Shown here one piece after another: positions 27,010-33,999 of a stretch of 64,000 bases of DNA. Source of the stretch: Mariaggregatimicrobium sp964498785 (lineage in GTDB: Bacteria; Zhuqueibacterota; Zhuqueibacteria; Thermofontimicrobiales; Thiofontviventaceae); assembly GCA_964498785.1 (NCBI GenBank), contig CAZCJL010000017.1:10959-74958 (forward strand), in the 5' to 3' direction. The notes below the pieces were generated by a model, which saw only the letters and a list, made by a program, of their open reading frames with translations, made no database searches and was not told the DNA's origin. A program made the position numbers and the translations under genes. Numbering within the stretch: the stretch's first letter is position 1; each line of letters opens with the position of its first letter.

Positions 27010-27100
27010 GCAGCGAGTGCTTCGCTGCTATCAAAATCCCAAGATTTCGGAAATCTGAACCATGGAGATCATACAGAACGGATTTTAGCGCCTCGGCGCT
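27010..27100. repeat. Two small hairpins between tetR and the barrel gene
   Basis: GCAGCGA/TCGCTGC (27010-27016 and 27022-27028, 5-nt loop) and AGCGCC/GGCGCT (27087-27092 and 27095-27100, 2-nt loop) lie in the 128-nt gap. Neither is followed by a T run on the - strand. They may be remnants of a dispersed element or intercistronic structures. Confidence 0.35.
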
Positions 27101-27114
27101 ATGCATTGACACAG

Positions 27115-27708
27115 TCAATTCGCTTCATAATGCCGCGGCAAAATGCCATAAAAAAAGAAATTCATTACTTCGGATGTCAATTCGCTTAAATTAGCGAACA
27201 TATCCAGCAGCTCGTCATCCTTCGTCCAATCCGTCATCTTATTTAAAATATAAATAATCAGCTCCGGTTTCAACTCTGAGCGAATTTCCCCTTTCGCCTG
27301 CGCCAGTTTCAAATCGTTCGTCACCCGATTGATATTCTCCTGTTGCAATTTTAGTATAAACGCCTGCACCTCGGGAACCGGATTCTGCATTAAATCGCTG
27401 TACAATTCTCTGGAGTAGGATTCTCCCTGCTTGATTTTCATCCGGATTAGTTTTTTAACCTTTTCCGAAAAAGGCATGTCACCCCGCATGATTCGCTGAT
27501 ATTCGGCTATCGCCGCGTCTGTTTGCTTTTCGATAATATACAGGATCAACTCGATTTTATTTGAAAAGTGCTTGTAAAATGTCATTTTGCTCACGTTCGA
27601 TGTCTGGCAAATCTCTTCAATCGTCACCCGACTAAATCCAAAGCGCATAAATAAATCTGTTGCTGTTTTTACAATCTGCTGAAACTTGGTATTCCCCTCG
27701 TTTTTCAT
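27115..27708 (-). CDS. TetR/AcrR-family transcriptional regulator
   Basis: The 197-residue protein has the N-terminal TetR helix-turn-helix: IVKTATDLFMRFGFSRVTIE, EICQTSNVSKMTFYKHFSNK and IELILYIIEKQ. The C-terminal ligand domain is all-helical and shows a YSRELYSDLMQNPVPEVQAF segment. It heads the - strand export operon. A perfect inverted repeat (27741-27772) 33 nt upstream of its start is a likely operator, so it probably represses its own gene and those downstream. Ligand unknown. Confidence 0.9.
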   Translation of the reverse strand: MKNEGNTKFQQIVKTATDLFMRFGFSRVTIEEICQTSNVSKMTFYKHFSNKIELILYIIEKQTDAAIAEYQRIMRGDMPFSEKVKKLIRMKIKQGESYSRELYSDLMQNPVPEVQAFILKLQQENINRVTNDLKLAQAKGEIRSELKPELIIYILNKMTDWTKDDELLDMFANLSELTSEVMNFFFYGILPRHYEAN

Positions 27709-27740
27709 TTTTTACGAACCTCACGCTGTTTGTTTTGATT

Positions 27741-27772
27741 TACGTTTTATGATAATTAATACATAAAACGTA
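27741..27772. promoter_or_regulatory. Candidate TetR operator (11-bp perfect inverted repeat)
   Basis: TACGTTTTATG and CATAAAACGTA are perfect inverted arms separated by 10 AT-rich bases. The size and symmetry fit TetR dimers, and the site lies just upstream of the tetR start. There is no T run, so it is not a terminator. Confidence 0.65.
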
Positions 27773-27871
27773 TATTTCTTACATTTTGTTTCATTTTTTT
27801 AAAAAAAGTTTACAATCACTAAAATTTCGATTGACCTTTTCAGGATTTTTGTGTTATTTTAAAAAATACGG

Positions 27872-28192
27872 CTGTTAGCTGTTAGCCGATAGAACGGCTG
27901 CTGTTGGCTGTTAGCTGTTAGCCGATAGAACGGCTGCTGTTGGCTATTGGCTGTTAGCTGTTAGCCGATAGAATGGCTGCTGTTGGCTGTTAGCTGTTAG
28001 CCGATAGAATGGCTGCTGTTGGCTGTTGGCTGTTAGCCGATAGAACGGCTGCTGTTGGCTGTTGGCGGTTAACTATTAGCCAATGGACAGCGGCTATTGG
28101 TGCCTGGCTGTTAGCTATCAGCCGAACGCGGTAAACTGAAAGCCATACTAATAGCCAATAGCTAACAGCTAATGGCTATTAACTAATAGCTG
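27872..28192. repeat. Heptamer-based tandem repeat array upstream of the four-helix-bundle gene
   Basis: From 27872 to 28051 there are five consecutive units of 29, 36, 43, 36 and 36 nt. Each is built of 7-nt words CTGTTGG/CTGTTAG/CTATTGG followed by a 15-nt CCGATAGAAYGGCTG. The length change in unit 3 is exactly one extra 7-mer. After 28052 the array degenerates, and from about 28140 the words appear in the opposite orientation (GCTAACAGCTAATGGC). The same 7-mers reappear after the gene (28562-28676). This is not a CRISPR: there are no unique spacers. Confidence 0.85.
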
Positions 28193-28222
28193 CCTTTTTC
28201 AACTTTATAAAGGAAAAAAAGA

Positions 28223-28582
28223 ATGAGAAATTTTAGAACTCTTACTATTTGGCAAGAAGGCATTTCTATCGTAAAACAAGTTTACCGGTTATCAAAATTG
28301 CTACCTGCCGAAGAGAAATATGGATTACGAAGTCAAATTTGCCGTGCTGCAGTATCCATACCTTCCAATATTGCTGAAGGTTGCAGCAGGAACAGTCAAA
28401 TCGATTTCAAGCGTTTTTTGGAAATTGCTTTAGGTTCCTCTTACGAATTAGAAACACAATTAATCATCTCCCAGGAATTAGCGCTGATTCCAAAAGAAAA
28501 AGTTTGTTCAATGATAGAGCAGATAAACAAAGAACAAAAAATGATAAATAACTTAATTGGTAAGCTAAAAGCTAATAGCTAA
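28223..28582 (+). CDS. Four-helix-bundle protein (S23 / 23S rRNA IVS-like family)
   Basis: The 119-residue protein matches the small helical family first seen in 23S rRNA intervening sequences: FRTLTIWQEGISIVKQVYRL, EEKYGLRSQICRAAVSIPSN, IAEGCSRNSQIDFKRFLEIA and GSSYELETQLIISQ. The family is structurally similar to the Avd accessory protein of diversity-generating retroelements; no reverse transcriptase is nearby and there is no rRNA gene here. Its last codons (LKANS and the stop) are themselves heptamer repeat sequence (AAGCTAAAAGCTAATAGC), so repeat and gene end are fused. AAAGGA precedes ATG 28223. Function unknown. Confidence 0.88.
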   Translation: MRNFRTLTIWQEGISIVKQVYRLSKLLPAEEKYGLRSQICRAAVSIPSNIAEGCSRNSQIDFKRFLEIALGSSYELETQLIISQELALIPKEKVCSMIEQINKEQKMINNLIGKLKANS

Positions 28583-28676
28583 AAAACAGCTATTGGCATT
28601 TGGCTGTTAGCTATTAGCCATTTGAAAATCATAAAGGAATCAAGCGGTAAACCAAAAGCCAACAGCCAACAGCTAA
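28562..28676. repeat. Heptamer repeat tracts downstream of the four-helix-bundle gene
   Basis: Words AGCTAAA, AGCTAAT, AGCTATT, GGCTGTT and AGCTATT run from inside the last codons of the four-helix-bundle gene to about 28620, and CCAACAGCCAACAGCTAAG appears near 28657-28676. Both orientations occur. Between them a stretch with CATAAAGGAATCAAG resembles the ribosome-binding region before the upstream gene. Confidence 0.7.
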
Positions 28677-28700
28677 GTAACTTAATTGAAAGGAATCACT

Positions 28701-30319
28701 GTGAAGCCAATAGTCAGAATTGTACTCATTTTTGTCATTGCCCTGAATGCAAACCTTTTAATTGCCCAGCAGGATTACAACTGCTTCTCGATAATCGCCG
28801 GGAAAAACGCAACAGTCGACGGCTCGGTCCTGTGCGCGCACAACGAAGATGATTCCGGTGAGCAGTTGGTCAATTACTACAAAGTACCACGAATGAGCCA
28901 TGATCCCGGCGAGACCATCACGCTGTCGACTGGCGCTGTGATTCCACAGGCGCCGCTAACGTGGAGTTATTTATGGCTGGAAATGCCGGGGATGCATTTT
29001 TCCGATAGCTACATCAACGAATGGGGGGTAACCATCTCGTCGGATGCCTGTCGCTCGCGCGAGGAAAATCCGCAATTAACTGACGGCGGCATTAAATACT
29101 GGCTGCGCCGGCTGGTGGCGGAGCGCGCACGCACTGCGCTGGAGGGTGTTAAGATCGCCGGAGCATTTATTGAAAGGCTGGGCTACGCCTCTTCCGGGCG
29201 CACGTATGTCATTGCCGATCCCAACGAGGGCTGGATGCTGGCAGCTGTCAATGGCACGCACTGGGTCGCGCAGCGTGTCCCGGATGACCAAATTGCCGTG
29301 CTCCCCAATTACTACACTGTCGGAGAGATCAATCTGGCAGACACCACAAATTTTTTAGGATCAAGAGACATTATTGACTACGCAATTGAGCGCGGATGGT
29401 ATAACCCGGAACGAGATGGTGAATTTCACTTTGCCAACGCCTACTCCAATGAAGAATCTGCCCGGTCGCCGGTGAATGTTCATCGTATGTGGCGCGGGGT
29501 TAATCTGCTTTCTGAAAAAAAATATCAGATCGATGATGAATTTCCGTTTTCATTCAGACCATCTGAAAAAATCGCGCTGACCGACTTGTTTCAGGTTCTC
29601 AGAGATCACTATGAAGGGACAGAACTTGATGAATCCAGGGGGTATGAAAACGGAAGCCCGAATCTGCTCACAGACCACCCCATTTGTGACGAGACCACAC
29701 AATATGGTTTCGTGGCGCAATTGCGGAGCTGGTTGCCCGTAGAGATCGGCTGCGTTCTGTGGCTGGCGCAGCGCCGCCCGGATAGTCAGGCGTTCATCCC
29801 GTGGTATTCTGGAATTTCGAGTATTCCTGAAAATTATGCGTATGGAGATTACCAGATAGCGCTGAATCTTCATTTCAATCCGCCGGACTATTATTATGAA
29901 CGATCCGGAGAACATGCGTTCTGGACGTTCGTTTCTCTGGCTGAAAAAGTGGATGAGAATTACAAGGCATTGATGCCAAAAGTGCGTTGGGAATGGGCTG
30001 TTATCGAAAAAACTGCACTTAAAAATCAGCAGCAATTTGAAATGAAATTACTGGACGTTTGGGAGGCAGACAAAGGNNNNNNNNNNNNNNNNNNNNNNNN
30101 NNNNNNNNNNNNNNNNNNNNNNNNNNNNNNNNNNNNNNNNNNNNNNNNNNNNNNNNNNNNNNNNNNNNNNNNNNNNAGCAGCAATTTGAAATGAAATTAC
30201 TGGACGTTTGGGAGGCAGACAAAGGCGGGGCAATCCAAATGCTCACGGAATATGCTTCGGAATATGCGGGGGAAGTTTTGAACATATCTCGTCAAATGCT
30301 TAAAGAAGCCACGGATTAA
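28701..30319 (+). CDS. C69-family dipeptidase, interrupted by an assembly gap
   Basis: The start GTG 28701 has AAAGGA about 7 nt upstream. A signal peptide (IVRIVLIFVIALNANLLIAQ) precedes QDYNCFSIIAGKNATVDGS; in this N-terminal-nucleophile family the Cys is exposed by processing and cleaves dipeptides. Further family motifs are LCAHNEDD, NEWGVTISSDAC, RTYVIADPNEGWMLAAVNGT and NVHRMWRGVNLLS. The last part is broken by 100 N (30077-30176). The 49 nt before the gap (30028-30076) are repeated exactly after it (30177-30225), so the contig ends overlap. Collapsing gap plus one copy restores a single frame ending at TAA 30317-30319, about 489 residues. The stop lies inside a dispersed inverted repeat. 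Probably periplasmic or secreted. Confidence 0.88.
30077..30176. other. Scaffold gap (100 N), artefactual
   Basis: Exactly 100 N are flanked by identical 49-nt sequences. This is what a scaffolder leaves when two contig ends overlap but were not merged. The real chromosome most likely has neither the gap nor the duplicated 49 nt. Confidence 0.95.
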
Positions 30320-30385
30320 CACAGATATGCACGGATTCTTACATTTACAGAAAAAAATCCGTGTTCATCCGTGTGTATCAGTGGC
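30308..30385. repeat. Inverted repeat of the ATCCGTGT family between convergent genes
   Basis: The left 30 nt begin GCCACGGATTAACACAG and the right 30 nt end CATCCGTGTGTATCAGTGGC. The right arm in reverse complement matches the left at 23 of 30 positions. The left arm supplies the last sense codons and the TAA of the dipeptidase. Its location between convergent genes suggests a terminator-like hairpin role; it also looks like a widespread dispersed repeat. Confidence 0.65.
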
Positions 30386-30405
30386 AATTTTTTATATTAT
30401 CGATT

Positions 30406-31566
30406 TTACTTTTCTAACTGCTCTCGCGTCTTTTTAAGCCAATACTGGGCTGACAGACTATACGGATACAATTCCAGCGCTTTCTGAAACGCTGCACCAG
30501 ATTCAATATATTTTTTCTCATTATAGAGTTTGATCCCTTCATTTAGTAGTCGTTCAAACTGATCACGTCGCTTTTGAGCAATTCGTTTCCGGTATTCTTC
30601 TTGGACTTCCAATTTGAATTCATTTTCGGATTCAGCTATTTTTTCATCTTTGCTTTTTCCGAATGAATAGTTCAGCGAAACACCGGTAAACGATGTCAGC
30701 GCATCCTCGCTGAATTTACCATGCCACAGATCCAACCCCAGATCATACTTCCGAATTCCGCAGCCAACATTCAATGCGGAATTGACCACCCCGATTTGGG
30801 CACTAAATCTGTTTTGAAAAATATACTCAAGAGCAGAATGAAGGTATGTGTACTCGAAATTATTTGAATTCACCCCAAACAACACATGAAGGTCTTGATT
30901 CGATATGTTAAAATTCCGCCCAATGCTCGCCTTAAATTGGTGCTGAATAACCTCAGGATAGTTTGAACCTTCATATTTAAATTTTGGCTCAATTATGTTG
31001 CGAAACTGAATGCTTGCAAACGTATTTCTCAAAAATAAATTCGTGAAATTCGTAGAATATAGTAATCCGAAATCAGCTCCCACCGCATCTGCACTATATT
31101 CAGCGACTTTTTTGTGCTTAATTTTAACCGAGCCGCCAATGGAAAGATATCGATTCATTTTCTTTCCATATCCAATTAAAACCTCTTGTTCGCGATAGAC
31201 TAATTCCACATTATCAAAAGAATCAAATGCTTCACATTCGATTCGAAGATAATTTACGCCGAAACTTCCCCATTCTGCTGTGGGATAAACTGCTCCAAAA
31301 GATGAATACCAGGTATCACCCAGCAATTTGGTTGCAAATAGAGAGACATTCATTCTTTCGATGTTATCGATGAAAGCAGGATTCCAGAAAAGTGCCATCG
31401 AATTCAGATCGGTTGTCGAAGCGATACCGCCCATTGCCAGATAACGCGAGCCAATTCCAACAGAAAATCCTTCTGTCGTTCCTCGCTGTTTAGAATATAA
31501 TTCCGATAAGAAAAGAAAAGATGCACAAAATAAAATTAGCGTTAAATCGAGTTTTATTTTGTTCAT
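30406..31566 (-). CDS. PorV/PorQ-family outer-membrane protein with C-terminal TPR segment
   Basis: The 386-residue protein has a signal peptide and then the PorV/PorQ (UPF0164, FadL-like barrel) start: SVGIGSRYLAMGGIASTTDL followed by NSMALFWNPAFID. Barrel strands continue to about residue 300 (LSIGGSVKIKHKKVAEYSAD, FSAQIGVVNSALNVGCGIRK). The last 80 residues are charged and helical and end in a TPR-like repeat (KKYIESGAAFQKALELYPYS). PorV-type proteins act in type IX secretion or as outer-membrane shuttles; without other T9SS genes here the role is open. It is encoded after the GWxTD genes on the same strand. Confidence 0.75.
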   Translation of the reverse strand: MNKIKLDLTLILFCASFLFLSELYSKQRGTTEGFSVGIGSRYLAMGGIASTTDLNSMALFWNPAFIDNIERMNVSLFATKLLGDTWYSSFGAVYPTAEWGSFGVNYLRIECEAFDSFDNVELVYREQEVLIGYGKKMNRYLSIGGSVKIKHKKVAEYSADAVGADFGLLYSTNFTNLFLRNTFASIQFRNIIEPKFKYEGSNYPEVIQHQFKASIGRNFNISNQDLHVLFGVNSNNFEYTYLHSALEYIFQNRFSAQIGVVNSALNVGCGIRKYDLGLDLWHGKFSEDALTSFTGVSLNYSFGKSKDEKIAESENEFKLEVQEEYRKRIAQKRRDQFERLLNEGIKLYNEKKYIESGAAFQKALELYPYSLSAQYWLKKTREQLEK

Positions 31567-31613
31567 TTAAAGTGGCTCCCAGCAATCTCGAAAAATGTTG
31601 GAGTGAAAAACAT

Positions 31614-31702
31614 ATAGAACACGGAAAACACCAATGAGACGAATTTTCACGGTTTCTTTAAATCCGTTTTTATCCGTGTAATCCGTGTCATCCGTGTTCT
31701 AT
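31614..31702. repeat. Inverted repeat with ATCCGTGTN nonamers next to a stop codon
   Basis: A perfect 12-bp arm pair, ATAGAACACGGA (31614-31625) and TCCGTGTTCTAT (31691-31702), encloses three consecutive 9-mers of the form ATCCGTGTN plus a related ATCCGTTTT word. The right arm ends on the first base of the GWxTD gene stop codon. It belongs to the same family as the repeat at 30308-30385. Confidence 0.7.
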
Positions 31703-33984
31703 CAATACAAACTCAAATACCGTTTTCTTTTCACCACATCACCCGTGTTTTTATCGGTCACAGTAACCAGCAACTCATAATCCCCGGGATCATTTTTTTC
31801 AACATTAATCGCCAAATATTCAGCAGAGAATTCGCTGGCTCCCTCACGATCTGTCTCCAGCGTGATCGCCGATTTTCCGCCGGTTAAAAAACCGAACAAT
31901 TTGCTCAAACCGCTTTTTCGGCTTTTCACCAGCGTCAATGTATATTCAATTAGAAAATTCGTTCGCTGTTCATCATTTCTGGTAAGATTATATAACTCAA
32001 AATACATATAAACCGGCTGTGTTTTCAGATAAATGTGCGACGGATTGGGAACCACATCGAGGTCCTGTCTCGTAAACTTGCCCTTTTCTAAAGATGGTTT
32101 GATTTCACTAGCAAATAAGATATCGCTCATATTAAGATCATCACTGGAAAAATCCTTGACCTGCACCCGGTAACGCGATGTATTCAATAGCGCCGGCGTG
32201 CGGCAGCTTGCATTGAATACGATATGAAATGAATCCGGCGGCAGCGCTGCCAGATAATAGTCGACGTATCTGTTCCCAGGCTGTACATCCAATTCAATCG
32301 TGTCCGTATTTTTACCCGCGAGATTCCATTGATCGTCGTAAATCACCAGTCCCTTATCGATTTTCACCAATGAGCGCTCCTGCTTCATTTTGGATTGAAT
32401 TGGCGACATGGCGATGGAATAGTAAATTTCCAGATTCGTGCGTCCGTTTGCACCCCGGAACGACGCCGTGGTCAGGCTCACCGGTAGTGGCTCCAGTTTT
32501 ACTTCCCACGAATGGCGGTCCGTGACCAGCGCTGAACTGACGGCTTCCTCACTCTCATGCGCCATTTCATCGACGTAAGCAAGACGCTGTGTTTCATCAG
32601 CATATAAAAATTTGTGGTACAGCCGGCCCCAATGCGAGCGCTCCTGAATCATCTGCTGATTTTCAATGATCGGTGTAAACCGCCAGTATTGACTCTCCCG
32701 TTCAGGAGTGAAATGAAAAATCATTTTCGGCGCTGTCGCTGTTTCATAATACATCCATGATTCCACCGGCACATCTTCTCCCTGGTTCACGACTTGCTCG
32801 TCCGGTTTGCCGTGCCGGATATAAATAAGCCCTTTGTCATTGAATTCCTCGTTTAATTTATAAGATGCGGGATAATGAATATAGCTCATGCGATCGACCT
32901 GGCTGAACCGCGATCGAAAGCCGCGGTAGATATAATTTTTCTCTGCATATAACAGCCGGTGATAATGTTCGGACAACCGGTAATTAATCGCTGCAATCGG
33001 CGTCGGATCGCGTTTTGTCCACAAGTGGCGGAAGAAAGCCTTTTTCTCTTCAATTGTCGAACATGTTTGATATTCCGCATACTCATGATCTGTCTGTATG
33101 TATTTCACATCCTGAAAAACAATGCCTGCATCTACATCGTCATCCATTTCATCTACCGCACGCCAGAAATATGATTCTGCCTTTTCCGCTTGCAATTGCG
33201 CATAATGGATGCGCGCCAGCGACAGGTAAATCGCTTGTCGCGGCATGATCAGTGGCGTTTGAAGCATGTCGTTCAACACAGTCGCTGCCGGTTTGTATTC
33301 TCCCATGCTGCGATATTTTTCCGCAATTGCAAAGCGAGCATGGTCATACGGCTGTTTTTCGAGCCATTCGATAATTTCACCCGATGAGAGCGTATTTTCG
33401 AGATTGATTAAATCTCTGTCTACATCCTGAAAAATAAAATATTGATAAATGCGAAAAATCCGAATTTGTGGTTCAACCAGATCGGGACGTACTAATATTT
33501 GTCGTTGGGCAGCTCGGATCGCATCATCAAATTTGTGGCGATATTGCAGCAGAATCGCATATTGCAGCAGCACATCCCGGAACGTCGAGTCCTGTTTCAT
33601 CACCGCTAAAAAATGTTTTTTGGAACGGTTCCATTCCCATTTTCTTTGCAGAAGAACTTTAAACTTTCCATTCTCCCGGTAACAAATCCCGCGATAATAA
33701 TGTGCTGTTTTGTTTTGCGGATCGATTTTCAGAATTTTTTCAAATTCATCATTCGCATTTGCCCACTCTTCTTTTTCAATTTTAATCTTTCCCAATCCAA
33801 AACGAGCAGATATATTTTTTTTATCTCTCTTCAATGCGCTTTTGTAATTTTCCTCAGCTTCCTTCAATTCTCCGATTTCAAAAAGTGAATCTCCGATAGC
33901 AACAGTATTTTCATCATTTCCCAAAAGTGGAGTGAGCGTATAAGTGATAAAAAATAAAAAGAAAATTTTAAATACAACTTTCAT
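31702..33984 (-). CDS. GWxTD-domain protein with N-terminal TPRs (downstream paralogue)
   Basis: The 760-residue protein starts with a signal peptide (KIFFLFFITYTLTPLLG). TPR units cover about residues 30-260 (EEWANANDEFEKILKIDPQN, ENYKSALKRDKKNISARFGL). The GWxTD region (about 315-420) contains LWTKRDPTPIAA, GFRSRFSQVDRMSY and DKGLIYIRHGKPDEQV. A beta-rich C-terminal part ends GDYELLVTVTDKNTGDVVKR. GWxTD proteins are numerous in Calditrichota, Acidobacteriota and relatives; their function is unknown, with an extracytoplasmic role inferred from the signal peptide. It is a tandem duplicate of the gene at 34000-36267, with 15 nt between them. Confidence 0.85.
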   Translation of the reverse strand: MKVVFKIFFLFFITYTLTPLLGNDENTVAIGDSLFEIGELKEAEENYKSALKRDKKNISARFGLGKIKIEKEEWANANDEFEKILKIDPQNKTAHYYRGICYRENGKFKVLLQRKWEWNRSKKHFLAVMKQDSTFRDVLLQYAILLQYRHKFDDAIRAAQRQILVRPDLVEPQIRIFRIYQYFIFQDVDRDLINLENTLSSGEIIEWLEKQPYDHARFAIAEKYRSMGEYKPAATVLNDMLQTPLIMPRQAIYLSLARIHYAQLQAEKAESYFWRAVDEMDDDVDAGIVFQDVKYIQTDHEYAEYQTCSTIEEKKAFFRHLWTKRDPTPIAAINYRLSEHYHRLLYAEKNYIYRGFRSRFSQVDRMSYIHYPASYKLNEEFNDKGLIYIRHGKPDEQVVNQGEDVPVESWMYYETATAPKMIFHFTPERESQYWRFTPIIENQQMIQERSHWGRLYHKFLYADETQRLAYVDEMAHESEEAVSSALVTDRHSWEVKLEPLPVSLTTASFRGANGRTNLEIYYSIAMSPIQSKMKQERSLVKIDKGLVIYDDQWNLAGKNTDTIELDVQPGNRYVDYYLAALPPDSFHIVFNASCRTPALLNTSRYRVQVKDFSSDDLNMSDILFASEIKPSLEKGKFTRQDLDVVPNPSHIYLKTQPVYMYFELYNLTRNDEQRTNFLIEYTLTLVKSRKSGLSKLFGFLTGGKSAITLETDREGASEFSAEYLAINVEKNDPGDYELLVTVTDKNTGDVVKRKRYLSLY

Positions 33985-33999
33985 AATATCCCCGGAAAG

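Noticed and set aside
27872..28051. Possible CRISPR array
   Set aside because: Units are contiguous, share the same 7-mer and 15-mer parts and contain no unique spacers; no cas gene is present.
28223..28582. 23S rRNA intervening-sequence location for the four-helix-bundle gene
   Set aside because: No rRNA sequence flanks it; the family is also found at many non-rRNA sites.
30028..30225. True tandem duplication inside the dipeptidase
   Set aside because: The copies are identical, sit exactly against a 100-N spacer, and removal of one restores the reading frame, so an assembly overlap explains it.
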